The notes under the pieces: model-generated
What the model was told of the DNA's origin: nothing
Databases searched by the model: none
The model's input: the letters and a program-made list of their open reading frames with translations, nothing else
Program-made: the position numbers and the translations under genes
NCBI RefSeq assembly: GCF_014698035.1
Contig: NZ_JACJSF010000020.1
Location: forward strand, 52,106 to 116,105
Direction: 5' to 3'
DNA: 64,000 nucleotides
DNA from: Desmonostoc muscorum FACHB-395
GTDB taxonomy: Bacteria; Cyanobacteriota; Cyanobacteriia; Cyanobacteriales; Nostocaceae
Shown: positions 9,560 to 18,197 of the stretch, piece after piece
Numbering within the stretch: the stretch's first letter is position 1
How the letters are laid out: the number at the start of each line of letters is the position of its first letter

Positions 9560-10510
9560 ATGAGAATTTTGGTGACGGGCGGTGCTGGGTTCATTGGTTC
9601 CCATCTCATCGACCGATTAATGACCGATGGGCATGAATTAATATGCTTGGATAACTTTTACACTGGCCATAAACGTAACATTCTTAAATGGTTAGGTCAT
9701 CCGTATTTTGAAATGATCCGCCACGATATTACCGAACCAATTCGGTTAGAAGTGGATCAAATTTACCATTTAGCTTGCCCTGCTTCACCAGTACATTACC
9801 AGTACAACCCAGTTAAAACCGTTAAGACTAACGTCATGGGAACCCTGAATATGTTGGGGCTGGCTAAACGTGTGAAAGCTAGATTTTTCTTGGCTTCAAC
9901 TAGTGAAGTATACGGTGATCCAGAAGTTCATCCCCAAACTGAAGAGTATAGGGGTAGCGTCAATCCCATTGGGATACGTTCATGCTACGACGAAGGTAAA
10001 AGAATTGCTGAAACTTTAGCATTTGATTACTACAGGCAAAATAAAGTTGATATTCGAGTTGTGCGAATATTTAACACCTACGGCCCGAGAATGTTAGAAA
10101 ACGATGGTCGGGTAGTAAGCAATTTTATAGTTCAAGCCTTGCGAGGTAATCCTTTAACCGTGTATGGCGATGGTTCGCAAACTCGGAGTTTTTGCTACGT
10201 TTCTGATTTGGTAGAAGGATTCATCCGTCTGATGAATAGCGACTATGTTGGCCCAGTAAATTTGGGTAATCCTGGTGAATACACAATTTTACAATTGGCA
10301 CAAGCTGTGCAGAACATGATCAATCCAGACGCACAGATTAAATTTGAGCCACTCCCTTCGGACGATCCCCGTCGTCGCCAGCCTGATATTACTAAGGCAA
10401 AGACTTTGTTAAATTGGGAACCTACCATTCCTCTGCAAGAGGGGTTAAAACTGACAATAGAAGATTTCCGTAATCGCATTCAAGGCGATGTCAATAATTC
10501 AACCAACTAA
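9560..10510 (+). CDS. UDP-glucuronate decarboxylase (UDP-xylose synthase), SDR family
   Basis: A 316-residue extended-SDR enzyme. Seen: the NAD-binding motif [15 protein letters not shown] at the N-terminus, the family blocks [19 protein letters not shown] and [15 protein letters not shown], the catalytic YxxxK as SCYDEGKR, and FNTYGPRM. These match short, soluble UXS enzymes, which turn UDP-glucuronate into UDP-xylose. The next gene is ugd, which makes the UDP-glucuronate substrate, so the pair forms a two-step branch from UDP-glucose to UDP-xylose, probably for exopolysaccharide or glycolipid. Often mis-labelled dTDP-glucose dehydratase. Confidence 0.9.
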   Translation: MRILVTGGAGFIGSHLIDRLMTDGHELICLDNFYTGHKRNILKWLGHPYFEMIRHDITEPIRLEVDQIYHLACPASPVHYQYNPVKTVKTNVMGTLNMLGLAKRVKARFFLASTSEVYGDPEVHPQTEEYRGSVNPIGIRSCYDEGKRIAETLAFDYYRQNKVDIRVVRIFNTYGPRMLENDGRVVSNFIVQALRGNPLTVYGDGSQTRSFCYVSDLVEGFIRLMNSDYVGPVNLGNPGEYTILQLAQAVQNMINPDAQIKFEPLPSDDPRRRQPDITKAKTLLNWEPTIPLQEGLKLTIEDFRNRIQGDVNNSTN

Positions 10511-10665
10511 GTAGCGTAGCGCCTAGCGTTGCTCTGAATTTTCATGCAGGCTTACCCAAAGGGTAGCTGGTATGCTTAGTTACTGAGTTTTCTAACTGTG
10601 TGTTAAGTGTCATATTGATAACTTCTTTTTGAAGACTACACCAAAAAAAATTAGGGAGTTAAAGA

Positions 10666-12057
10666 ATGCGTGTTTGCGTGATTGGTACTGGCTACGTTGG
10701 TTTAGTTACAGGTGCTTGCTTGGCTCATATTGGGCATGATGTAATTTGCGTAGACAACAACGAAGAAAAAGTTAAGTTAATGAAGTCTGGACAGTCCCCA
10801 ATTTTTGAGCCGGGACTCTCAGAAATTATGCAGTCTGCCATTCAAACACAGAAGATTCATTTTACAAGCGATCTTGCTGCTGGAGTTTCCCACGGTGAAA
10901 TTCTGTTTATTGCTGTGGGAACACCACCTTTGCCAACTGGTGAAAGTGATACTCGTTACGTTGAAGCTGTAGCCCGTGGGATTGGCGAAAATCTCAACGG
11001 TGGTTATAAGGTGATAGTGAATAAGTCTACAGTCCCCATTGGCTCAGGTGATTGGGTGCGGATGCTTGTTCTAGATGGTGTTGCAGAGCGGCAAAAAACA
11101 TTGATACCCGCAGGTGGAGTGCCGAGTGATCAGAAATTACCTGAATTTGTAGCCGAGTTTGATGTAGTAAGCAATCCAGAGTTTTTGCGCGAAGGTTCGG
11201 CTGTTCACGACACTTTCAACCCCGATCGCATTGTACTAGGAGGCAATAGTCAAAGAGCAGTAGCATTAATGCAACAACTGTATGCCCCGATTGTGGAACG
11301 CAAGTACGCTGAGGATCAATCTTTACCCCCAGTGCCAATTCTGGCAACAGACCTGAGTTCGGCGGAGATGATTAAATACGCCGCTAATGCCTTTTTAGCC
11401 ACTAAGATTAGTTTTATTAACGAAGTTGCTAATATTTGCGATCGCGTCGGTGCTGATGTCACCCAGGTAGCCAAAGGTATTGGTTTAGACTCCCGCATTG
11501 GTAACAAGTTTTTACAAGCTGGTATCGGTTGGGGTGGTTCCTGCTTTCCCAAAGATGTCTCGGCTCTGATTCATACTGCTGATGACTATGGTTATGAAGC
11601 CCAGTTACTAAAATCTGCCGTTAGTGTTAACGAACGCCAACGCTTGATTGCTCTGGAAAAACTCCAACAAGTTCTGAAAATTCTCAAAGGCAAAACAGTC
11701 GGACTACTCGGACTGACCTTCAAGCCAGATACCGATGACTTACGTGATGCTCCAGCCCTCATTTTAATTGAGCAGCTAAACAGACTAGGAGCCAAAGTTA
11801 AAGCCTACGATCCTATTATTTCCCAAACAGGTATGCGTCATGGTCTTTCTGGCGTGTTAGTAGAAACCGATGCCGAAAGGTTAGCTGACGGCTGCGATGC
11901 CTTAGTACTCGTCACCGAATGGCAGCAGTTCAGCACTCTCGACTATGTGAAGATGGCAAAATTGATGGCCCACCCCGTTATTATCGATGGTCGTAACTTC
12001 CTTGACCCTGAAACACTGATCCGCGCTGGATTCCAATATGTAGGCGTGGGAAGGTAG
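10666..12057 (+). CDS. ugd: UDP-glucose 6-dehydrogenase
   Basis: A 463-residue NAD-dependent enzyme that oxidises UDP-glucose to UDP-glucuronate. Seen: N-terminal Rossmann motif VIGTGYVGLVTGACLA, the GTPPLP turn, VNKSTVPIGSGD, NPEFLREGSAV, and the catalytic cysteine in GIGWGGSCFPKD; the C-terminal domain has GLTFKPDTDDLRDAP and DGRNFLD. A good ribosome site (TTAGGGAGTTAAAGA) precedes the ATG. It lies 155 bp after the UDP-glucuronate decarboxylase and probably acts with it. It has a slightly enlarged middle region (VAERQKTLIPAGGVPSDQ) compared with short bacterial forms. Confidence 0.95.
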   Translation: MRVCVIGTGYVGLVTGACLAHIGHDVICVDNNEEKVKLMKSGQSPIFEPGLSEIMQSAIQTQKIHFTSDLAAGVSHGEILFIAVGTPPLPTGESDTRYVEAVARGIGENLNGGYKVIVNKSTVPIGSGDWVRMLVLDGVAERQKTLIPAGGVPSDQKLPEFVAEFDVVSNPEFLREGSAVHDTFNPDRIVLGGNSQRAVALMQQLYAPIVERKYAEDQSLPPVPILATDLSSAEMIKYAANAFLATKISFINEVANICDRVGADVTQVAKGIGLDSRIGNKFLQAGIGWGGSCFPKDVSALIHTADDYGYEAQLLKSAVSVNERQRLIALEKLQQVLKILKGKTVGLLGLTFKPDTDDLRDAPALILIEQLNRLGAKVKAYDPIISQTGMRHGLSGVLVETDAERLADGCDALVLVTEWQQFSTLDYVKMAKLMAHPVIIDGRNFLDPETLIRAGFQYVGVGR

Positions 12058-12076
12058 AGAGTTAGGAAGTTATGGC

Positions 12077-12427
12077 AATACGGTTCGGTTAAAGTTTTAA
12101 TCTTTTGAAGATCCCCCCAAGCACCCTTTTTAAGGCAGGGCCGTTTCATTCCCTAAAAGGCTCTGATTTACAAGCGTTTCAGGCAAAAAAGTCATGTGAC
12201 TAAAAAATCTGATTGGGCAAGAAAATCGCGATCGCACTGAAATTTACTCGTTGAGGTGGTAGCTTTTCGATTAGCAAATTAAGCAAATTTCTGACTCCTA
12301 CTCTTGACAAAATCTCTAAGAGATCGAATGAAACAGCCCTGCCTTTTTAAGGGGAGCTTTTAACCCTCTTTATACCCCCTTAAAAAGGGGGTCGCCGCAG
12401 GCGGGGGGATCTTAACCAAACCGTATT
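12077..12427. mobile_element. Miniature inverted-repeat element, AATACGGTTCGGTTAA family (with nested element)
   Basis: Terminal inverted repeats AATACGGTTCGGTTAA (12077-12092) and TTAACCAAACCGTATT (12412-12427, one mismatch). The interior has the common GATCCCCC...CCTTAAAAAGGGGG palindrome, which has itself been split by a second element (12135-12342). A 109-bp relative is at 38765-38873 and half-ends lie near 23720 and 54268. No coding sequence. Confidence 0.7.
12135..12342. mobile_element. Nested 208-bp miniature element with GCAGGG ends and 9-bp target duplication
   Basis: The ends are GCAGGGCCGTTTCATTC and its complement with one mismatch. CTTTTTAAG stands directly on both sides (12126-12134 and 12343-12351), which looks like a target-site duplication. 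It has no transposase. A related 135-bp element is nested in another repeat at 50385-50519. Confidence 0.65.
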
Positions 12428-12510
12428 GGGAATTAGGGGTGATAAGTAAAAATGAATTACAACCTGTAATCAATTACTCCGAAATCCCTTAAAAACCTAA
12501 AGATTTAAAT

Positions 12511-12545
12511 TACCGCCTAGAATAATCTAGGCGGTATTTAATTTG
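12511..12545. terminator. Bidirectional hairpin terminator
   Basis: A perfect 10-bp stem (TACCGCCTAG / CTAGGCGGTA) with a 6-base loop and A/T-rich flanks on both sides. It sits between the convergent ugd and DUF2993 genes and can serve both strands. Confidence 0.7.
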
Positions 12546-12610
12546 TTTAAAGTTTTACACAAAGCTGCTCAGAAAGACTTTACTTTGATATTTTACGTGT
12601 TCATTTCATA

Positions 12611-13405
12611 TTAGCTGCTACTTGGAATACGTTCAATTTCAGCATATCCACTGAAAATAAGTTTTTGACCTTCAGTTTCTAATCGGTTGAGCCGCATTTT
12701 CACTCCATCGAGGTCAAAACGATCCAAATCAACCATATTATCTAAAATTTCTACCAGCGCTACGCTCAAGGTTTGCGAAATTTCTCGTTGTGCTTCTGGC
12801 ACTTGATCAAGTTGAATTTTTGGATCTTTGAAAGAAACTCGCCGCCGCCTTTCAATACCTACAGTTAAAATCATGCTCAGGGGCACAAGTTCGCCATTGT
12901 TTAAATCTGCTTTTGCTACAACCTGCAACCGATTTTCTGGCAATAGCTGTACCTGAACATCTGTAAAGGAGACTGGTTCTCCGCCAGATAATTCTGTCAG
13001 TGATGGCACGGTGAGGTTAAGCAAGCGCTTTTTCACCAGTTCCGCATTAAAGGCTTGGTTAATGCCTGCTTCTGATAAAATTACTTGAGCGATCGCTTGA
13101 GTGGGTTGCTTAAGACTAAGTTTGCCCTTTAAAACCGAGCCGAAGTCAATAGCCACCGCATCAGTTTCAAAAGACATCTCTTCTACTGCGAAATCTCTCC
13201 GAATCACCAAGCCACGACCGCTCATTTTGAAGCTATCAATGCTGCCTTGCAAGAGCTTGCTGGAGGGGTAGCAGCGCACAAAGACTTCTACTGACTCGCT
13301 TTGGGTAAACAGGTGGCGAATCGTTTGGCTGGCGACCGTGTTGAGCATCCGCTCACCCCAATCAGTGCCTTTAGGATCTTGTAAACCAGTAAGTCCGCCG
13401 AACAT
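12611..13405 (-). CDS. DUF2993 (LmeA-like) lipid-binding family protein
   Basis: I place the start at ATG 13405 (MFGGLTGL, 264 residues); the frame stays open to a TTG at 13447, but no ribosome site supports that. It is a beta-rich protein covering a DUF2993 domain: seen SIDSFKMSGRGLVIRRDFAVEEM, VLKGKLSLKQPTQAIAQVILSEAGIN, and the C-terminal FDLDGVKMRLNRLE...GYAEIERIP. Cyanobacterial members have no signal peptide. Actinobacterial LmeA binds phospholipid and acts in mannan elongation; whether that applies here is unknown. It is monocistronic, with the terminator at 12511 downstream. Confidence 0.75.
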   Translation of the reverse strand: MFGGLTGLQDPKGTDWGERMLNTVASQTIRHLFTQSESVEVFVRCYPSSKLLQGSIDSFKMSGRGLVIRRDFAVEEMSFETDAVAIDFGSVLKGKLSLKQPTQAIAQVILSEAGINQAFNAELVKKRLLNLTVPSLTELSGGEPVSFTDVQVQLLPENRLQVVAKADLNNGELVPLSMILTVGIERRRRVSFKDPKIQLDQVPEAQREISQTLSVALVEILDNMVDLDRFDLDGVKMRLNRLETEGQKLIFSGYAEIERIPSSS

Positions 13406-13666
13406 GTGGTTCTTAGTCTCTAGAAGTTCTTTGTACTTTTGTAACAAATCGTGAAGAATACAGCAAGCGATCCCGTGATTAATTGTGCTGATGGGTAGGA
13501 GTTGGATAACTGATGATTATAATTTAAACGTATCAAATGTTACTTTGCATCTAATGAGTGGGAATAATCAAACTAAGTTATTGCTAAGATTCTCACCAGT
13601 ACTATATATGATACACAACTAGAGAGTGAACAATATCTTGAAGCTGCTATCTCCCAAGAAAAGATT

Positions 13667-13969
13667 ATGGATCAAATTTTGGTTCATATTGTCTTAGCGG
13701 GAAATCCAGATAAATCTTGGAAAGATATTTTGCTAGAATTACAAGCTGCGAATCTTAGTCCTGCCTCAATCGATGCGATTACAGGTAATATAAAATCGCT
13801 ACCATCTTTAGAAACTTTACTTGAGCAACTTAATAGTGACTTTGCCGTACCTCTACTGGCGCAATGTCAAAAAATTGCTCATCTAGACGGGGTAATTACA
13901 CCAGCAGAAGCTAAGGCTATAGATTCTATTAACAAAAAGTTTAACTATGATTTAGCTGCAATTAAATAA
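13667..13969 (+). CDS. Small helical protein, possibly TerB-like
   Basis: A 100-residue, all-helical acidic protein. Residues ~65-95 (LLAQCQKIAHLDGVITPAEAKAIDSINKKF) resemble the last helices of TerB-like domains, where a D-G-x-I/V-x-x-x-E pattern marks metal-binding loops. I do not firmly recognise the family. The frame is open upstream for about 25 codons (LESEQYLEAAISQEKI just before the ATG) without an ATG, GTG or TTG, so the protein could be the tail of a formerly longer gene. AGAAAAGATT before the ATG is a weak ribosome site. It stands alone, divergent from the DUF2993 gene. Confidence 0.5.
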   Translation: MDQILVHIVLAGNPDKSWKDILLELQAANLSPASIDAITGNIKSLPSLETLLEQLNSDFAVPLLAQCQKIAHLDGVITPAEAKAIDSINKKFNYDLAAIK

Positions 13970-14073
13970 CCTGAATACTGGTATTAAGATTTTTTAGCAA
14001 AGGCGATCGCAATCTCTACATAAAAGTGCGTAGACGCGGAACGGCTTGTCATCAGACATCGCATCTCTACTAA

Positions 14074-14295
14074 TCATGAGGCTATCTGGTAAATTGCAGG
14101 ACGATATCTCGGTTCAGGAATTAGTTTTCCCTCCTTTTTCGCAGCATCTAACCATGCTTCTTTTGCTTTCAAAACTTCATGAAGTGCTTCTTCTTCAGTT
14201 GAACCAAATGCTGAACAGTATTTCAAATCAGGAATATCAGCAATATAGCCCTCATCTTCTTGACTGTAGAAGATATTAATATGATAGTTTTTCAT
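14074..14295 (-). CDS. hicB: HicB-family antitoxin
   Basis: A 73-residue protein with the HicB RNase-H-like partial fold: the opening MKNYHINIFYSQEDEGYIADIPDLKYCSAFGST followed by a helix (EEEALHEVLKAKEAWLDAAKKEG) and IPEPRYRP. HicB neutralises the HicA mRNA interferase by covering its active site. Its ATG overlaps the end of the hicA frame (ATGA), the usual toxin-first operon. The toxin gene upstream carries a stop codon in mid-frame (14292-14549). The antitoxin lacks a C-terminal DNA-binding domain, as in the short HicB class. Confidence 0.85.
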   Translation of the reverse strand: MKNYHINIFYSQEDEGYIADIPDLKYCSAFGSTEEEALHEVLKAKEAWLDAAKKEGKLIPEPRYRPAIYQIAS

Positions 14296-14549
14296 TCTTC
14301 ATCCTCCAAAGTAAGTGTATATTTTTCAATCAAAATCAAAAATTGACGGACTTGATATGGAACAGCTTCGCCCTTTCAATTTTGCAGGTTAACAAGCTCA
14401 GGAATATCTGGATTAGTAAATATGTGGTGGCTGCCATTAACCCGTGATAGAGAAAATCCAAACGCCTCAACCAAAGTCACCAGTTCATTAAATTGGATAT
14501 TCTTAGAACCAGAAAGAACTTTCTCTAGCAATTTACGCTTTTTCGACAT
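14292..14549 (-). pseudogene. hicA: HicA-family mRNA interferase toxin, interrupted by an in-frame TGA
   Basis: Reading from ATG 14549 gives 85 codons of a clear HicA: SKKRKLLEKVLSGSKN, FNELVTLVEAFGFSLSRVNGSHHIF (with the catalytic His in GSHHIF), NPDIPELVNLQN, then codon 58 is TGA (14376-14378), after which the same frame continues KGEAVPYQVRQFLILIEKYTL to a natural stop overlapping hicB. So a single-codon nonsense change, not a frameshift, breaks it. A 57-residue product keeping the catalytic His but lacking the last strand and helix would still be made. The coding quality after the stop is intact, suggesting recent loss. Confidence 0.85.
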
Positions 14550-14551
14550 TT

Positions 14552-14713
14552 CTACACTTTGGACTTTTGTAGATTCAGAGAGGAACGTTTTAAAGAATAG
14601 CCAAATTCGGACAGTGTATCTTCTGGATCGAATAACATCTCAAAATAGTTTCTGGAAGTGTATGAGTGATTTGGTTTAAGAATAGAAATTTTGCTCATAG
14701 CTGCGTAAGTCAT
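14552..14713 (-). CDS. Short ORF upstream of hicA, likely a gene remnant
   Basis: A 53-residue frame from ATG 14713 (or 48 residues from ATG 14698, MSKISILKPNHSYT...) that stops two bases before the hicA start. The segment SYTSRNYFEMLFDPEDTLSEFGYSLKR is well-formed protein-like sequence and reminds me of the N-terminus of larger cyanobacterial nuclease-like hypothetical proteins, but I cannot confirm this. It may be the truncated front of such a gene, now serving as the first cistron before hicA. No ribosome site stands out. Confidence 0.35.
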   Translation of the reverse strand: MTYAAMSKISILKPNHSYTSRNYFEMLFDPEDTLSEFGYSLKRSSLNLQKSKV

Positions 14714-14724
14714 AATTTAGTTTT

Positions 14725-15141
14725 TTAACATACCATCAGATTTTCAAACGGATACTGATTTTTCCAACGGTAAGCATTAAAATCTCTAAAATCTATAGAC
14801 AAAATCCTTCCACGCCCCAGATGTTCTGCTAAAACTACTAACGAAGCATCGGCCAGATCCATTGGTAAGTTCGCATATTTTTCCATCAGTTCACAAATGC
14901 GTTTACCATGATGGGGTTGCAAATCAAAAACCGTAAAGGCCCCTAAAAATAAGTTATTAATGAAACTTACTTGCGCGTGGTTCGCCATCTTTGTTAGCAG
15001 TAGATAGCAAGTCTCTGTAACGACAGCCCCAGTCGTAATCAGAGGTTCGTTGACATTGGCAAGTACTGTTATTGCTTGAGTGTGGTACAAGTCATTGCGA
15101 TTTGCCAATGCTAACCAAAAGCCAGTATCAACGATAATCAT
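14725..15141 (-). CDS. PIN-domain ribonuclease toxin (VapC-like)
   Basis: A 138-residue PIN domain with the acidic metal-binding residues in place: Asp5 (IIVDTGFW), Glu43 (VVTETCYLL), Asp95/Asp98 (PMDLADAS) and Asp117 (SIDFRDF). VapC toxins cut tRNA or rRNA. Its start overlaps the upstream ribbon-helix-helix antitoxin gene by 14 bases, so the two are translated together. All catalytic residues are present, so it is predicted active, unlike the neighbouring hicA. Confidence 0.88.
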   Translation of the reverse strand: MIIVDTGFWLALANRNDLYHTQAITVLANVNEPLITTGAVVTETCYLLLTKMANHAQVSFINNLFLGAFTVFDLQPHHGKRICELMEKYANLPMDLADASLVVLAEHLGRGRILSIDFRDFNAYRWKNQYPFENLMVC

Positions 15142-15388
15142 ACTTAGCTTTTAAAGCATCTCTTAAAATTGATTTGTAATTTACAGATAGATCCGGATGT
15201 GACTCACCGCAACCAATAAAGCCTGTTTGGGTGAGCATTGAGAAAGGATTCTTTTGCTCCTGCTGAAGCTGCTGGTAATACAATTCAATAGCAGACTTAA
15301 TCACATCTGTTACTGCCTGATTAGTCTGCTGTTGAATAAAGGCTAGTTTGTCAGCATACTCATCATCTAATCGCGCATTAATTCGCAT
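15128..15388 (-). CDS. Ribbon-helix-helix antitoxin (CopG/VapB-like)
   Basis: An 86-residue protein. The first ~40 residues (MRINARLDDEYADKLAFIQQQTNQAVTDVIKSAIELYY) form a ribbon-helix-helix DNA-binding unit, with the beta strand INARLD and two helices. The rest (LTQTGFIGCGES ... YKSILRDALKAKYDYR) should wrap the PIN toxin encoded just downstream. A perfect inverted repeat stands 13 bases before its ATG and is the natural operator for autorepression (15401-15422). Confidence 0.85.
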   Translation of the reverse strand: MRINARLDDEYADKLAFIQQQTNQAVTDVIKSAIELYYQQLQQEQKNPFSMLTQTGFIGCGESHPDLSVNYKSILRDALKAKYDYR

Positions 15389-15400
15389 GGTTAGGTAAGC

Positions 15401-15422
15401 TTGTCATACATTTGTATGACAA
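15401..15422. promoter_or_regulatory. Perfect palindrome, candidate VapBC operator
   Basis: Arms TTGTCATACA and TGTATGACAA with a 2-base TT centre. It ends 13 bases upstream of the antitoxin ATG (minus strand). Ribbon-helix-helix antitoxins typically bind such dyads to repress their own operon. Binding is inferred; the symmetry is exact. Confidence 0.65.
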
Positions 15423-15436
15423 AAATAACATACCTT

Positions 15437-16687
15437 TTACCTCGTCAACAACTTCCGCCGCAGATTATCTAACGCTGCATTCGCGCTGACATGACGAATT
15501 AGAGCGCGGCCTCGCACTGTACCAAACTGATACTCAAAACTTGTCACTTCATCCTTTGGGCCAGCTAAACCAACGTAAACTAAACCCACTGGCTTGGTAT
15601 CTGTCCCTCCAGTTGGGCCAGCAATACCAGTAATACTCAATCCCCAAGTTGTTGCAAGGCGGGTTTTTACCCCAACAGCCATTTGCTCTGCAACAGTTGC
15701 ACTTACTGCCCCAAATTTATCTAAATCTTCCTGGTTAACCCCCAGCAGCCCAACCTTCACCGAATTGTCATAAGAAATTACTCCACCCCAAAAGTAATCA
15801 GAACTTCCAGAAATTTCGGTCAACATTTGCCCTAAACCGCCACCAGTGCAAGATTCTGCCACTGAAAGCGTTTCTTTTGATGCCCGCAATAACTCACCGA
15901 CAACGGAAGCAAGAGTATCATTATTAACGCCGTAAAAATCTAGTCCGGCAATTTCTTTAAGTTGTTTCTCAATGGGCACAATTAAGGCTTCTGCGGCTGC
16001 TTCGGAAGTGGCTTTAGCAGAAACTCGCAATCTTACTTCCCCCTTACCTGCATAAGGGGCTACTGTGGGATTTGGCAACTTCAAATAAGAAGCAACTTTT
16101 TCCGCCAAAGCAGATTCACCAATACCCCAAAATTTTAAACTCCGGCTGTAAATAATTTCTTTACCCCAACCTTGACTTTTGAGAAATGGGACAGCTGTTT
16201 CTTCCCACATTGGGTACATTTCACTGGGAACACCGGGAAAGGTAAAAATTGTGATTTCAGGACGAGGTTGCCAAATGATACCGGGTGCTGTTCCTGTGGG
16301 GTTGGGGAGAATTTCTGCACCTTGGGGAATCAAAGCCTGTTTGCGGTTACTTGGTGACATAACCCGACCACGTTGGGCGAATTTCTGGGTTATATCTTCG
16401 ATGATTTCTGGGTTTTCTACCAAAGGGGTTTTAAAAAAATCGGCGATGGTTTCGCAGGTGAGATCATCTGGTGTGGGGCCGAGTCCACCAGTGAAAATGA
16501 GAATTTGCGCTCTGGAAATAGCAATTTCTATAACTTGCTTCAACCGTTCTGGATTATCCCCAACTACTGTTTGATAGTAGTGGGGAATTCCTAGCTGCGC
16601 TAATTGTTGCGCCAAATATTGAGCATTGCCGTTGAGGATATCTCCTAACAGCAATTCAGTACCAACACAAATAATTTCTGCACTCAT
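15437..16687 (-). CDS. cinA: CinA-family protein (NMN deamidase / competence-damage protein)
   Basis: A 416-residue two-domain protein. Residues ~1-170 are the molybdopterin-binding-like COG1058 domain (MSAEIICVGTELLLGDILN, FTGGLGPTPDD). Residues ~255-410 are the CinA C-terminal domain with VAESCTGGGLGQMLTEISGSSDYFWGGVISYDN and GITGIAGPTGGT patterns, which in other bacteria hydrolyse nicotinamide mononucleotide amide in pyridine nucleotide recycling. The full-length architecture matches cyanobacterial CinA. It lies downstream of glyA in the same direction, separated by a heptanucleotide array. In this genus it might also link to DNA uptake, by analogy only. Confidence 0.93.
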   Translation of the reverse strand: MSAEIICVGTELLLGDILNGNAQYLAQQLAQLGIPHYYQTVVGDNPERLKQVIEIAISRAQILIFTGGLGPTPDDLTCETIADFFKTPLVENPEIIEDITQKFAQRGRVMSPSNRKQALIPQGAEILPNPTGTAPGIIWQPRPEITIFTFPGVPSEMYPMWEETAVPFLKSQGWGKEIIYSRSLKFWGIGESALAEKVASYLKLPNPTVAPYAGKGEVRLRVSAKATSEAAAEALIVPIEKQLKEIAGLDFYGVNNDTLASVVGELLRASKETLSVAESCTGGGLGQMLTEISGSSDYFWGGVISYDNSVKVGLLGVNQEDLDKFGAVSATVAEQMAVGVKTRLATTWGLSITGIAGPTGGTDTKPVGLVYVGLAGPKDEVTSFEYQFGTVRGRALIRHVSANAALDNLRRKLLTR

Positions 16688-16806
16688 TGGAATTGGGAAT
16701 TGGGAATTGGGAATTGGGAATTGGGAATGGGAATGGGAATGGGGAATGGGGAATTGGGGAAGAAGAATTATTTACCAATGTTCTATGCCCAATGCCCCAT
16801 GCCCAA
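16688..16806. repeat. Heptanucleotide tandem repeat (GGGAATT)
   Basis: At least five head-to-tail TTGGGAA units grade into GGGAATG and GGGGAAT variants, then partly complementary ATGCCCA units. It fills the glyA-cinA gap up to the glyA stop. Confidence 0.85.
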
Positions 16807-18090
16807 TTATGCTAGTGCTGGTACAGGAATTTCCAGGTGAGGATATAAGGGGAAGCGATCGCACAATGCTGCTACCCGTTGCCGACAATCTTGGGTTACT
16901 ACGTCGGAATCTGGAGAAAGCAGGCGATCGCTAATAATATTTGCAATCTCGGTAAATTCTGCTACTCCTAAGCCCCGCGTGGTCATTGCTGGCGAACCTA
17001 ATCTTAGACCACTGGTAACAAATGGCGATTGTGGATCAAAGGGAATAGTATTCTTGTTAGCTGTAATATTTACAGTACTGACTAGCTTATCGGCTTGCTT
17101 ACCAGTTAGATTTACAGAGCGTAAATCCACGAGAAGTAAATGGTTATCAGTGCCATCTGACACTAATTTTAAACCCCGATTTTGTAGTTGTTCTGCTAAA
17201 GCACGAGCATTTTCAATTACTTGAGCAGAATAAGTTTTAAACTCAGGCTTTAGGGCTTCTCCAAAAGCCACTGCCTTACCAGCAATGACGTGTTCCAATG
17301 GCCCGCCCTGAGTACCAGGAAAAACAGATTTATCTAGTTTTTTACCTAGTTCTGCGTCGCTGGTCAAGATTAAACCACCTCTGGGGCCGCGGAGAGTCTT
17401 ATGCGTAGTTGTTGTTACTACATGACAATGAGGAATGGGATCGGGGTGAAGACCGCTAGCAACTAAACCAGCGATATGAGCGATATCGGCAAGTAAGTAA
17501 GCACCGACTTCATCAGCAATACTACGGAATTTTTCAAAATCAATTATCCGGGGATAAGCCGAATAACCACAAATCAAGAGCTTAGGACGCTCCCTCAGCG
17601 CCAGCTCCCGAATTTGATCGTAGTCAAGTTGTTCTGTTTGTTGACTGACACCGTAGTGGCTAACTTGGAACCACTTACCTGAAACGTTCACAGGTGAACC
17701 GTGGGTGAGATGTCCCCCATGAGACAAATCCATCCCCATAATTTTGTCCCCTGGTTCCAGAAGCGACAAGAATACTGCAAAATTGGCTTGTGCGCCAGAA
17801 TGGGGTTGCACATTTGCATGAGCAGCGCCAAATATCTGTTTAGCACGATTGATAGCTAGTTGCTCGATTTTGTCAACATACTCACAACCGCCATAGTAGC
17901 GTTTACCAGGCAATCCCTCGGCATATTTATTTGTCAGTACCGAACCTTGAGCCGCCAGTACCGCAGCAGAGGTAAAGTTTTCGCTAGCAATCAACTCCAA
18001 GTGATCTCGCTGGCGTTGTAGTTCGTCGTTGATTAACTCCGCGATCGCTGGATCGGTGGAGGAAAGAAAGTCTGAATTAGTCCTAGTCAC
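16807..18090 (-). CDS. glyA: Serine hydroxymethyltransferase
   Basis: A 427-residue PLP enzyme that interconverts serine and glycine while loading tetrahydrofolate with a one-carbon unit. Seen: [34 protein letters not shown], and the PLP-lysine region [16 protein letters not shown]. All core blocks are present and length is normal. In cyanobacteria it supports one-carbon metabolism rather than being an essential photorespiratory step. The N-terminal ~10 residues ([10 protein letters not shown]) are a usual short lead. Confidence 0.97.
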   Translation of the reverse strand: MTRTNSDFLSSTDPAIAELINDELQRQRDHLELIASENFTSAAVLAAQGSVLTNKYAEGLPGKRYYGGCEYVDKIEQLAINRAKQIFGAAHANVQPHSGAQANFAVFLSLLEPGDKIMGMDLSHGGHLTHGSPVNVSGKWFQVSHYGVSQQTEQLDYDQIRELALRERPKLLICGYSAYPRIIDFEKFRSIADEVGAYLLADIAHIAGLVASGLHPDPIPHCHVVTTTTHKTLRGPRGGLILTSDAELGKKLDKSVFPGTQGGPLEHVIAGKAVAFGEALKPEFKTYSAQVIENARALAEQLQNRGLKLVSDGTDNHLLLVDLRSVNLTGKQADKLVSTVNITANKNTIPFDPQSPFVTSGLRLGSPAMTTRGLGVAEFTEIANIISDRLLSPDSDVVTQDCRQRVAALCDRFPLYPHLEIPVPALA

Positions 18091-18197
18091 TTCAATTATC
18101 CTTATGGAAATTTGTACAACGGCTGATTTTGGTTTGGCACAGTACCTAACAGCTTTATAGAGGCGATTAATCGTCTCCGTATTCTAGAGGTTTGTTT

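Noticed and set aside
14046..14679. Plus-strand ORFs over the hicAB region
   Set aside because: They are shadows of the minus-strand hicA/hicB frames, which have clear family motifs.
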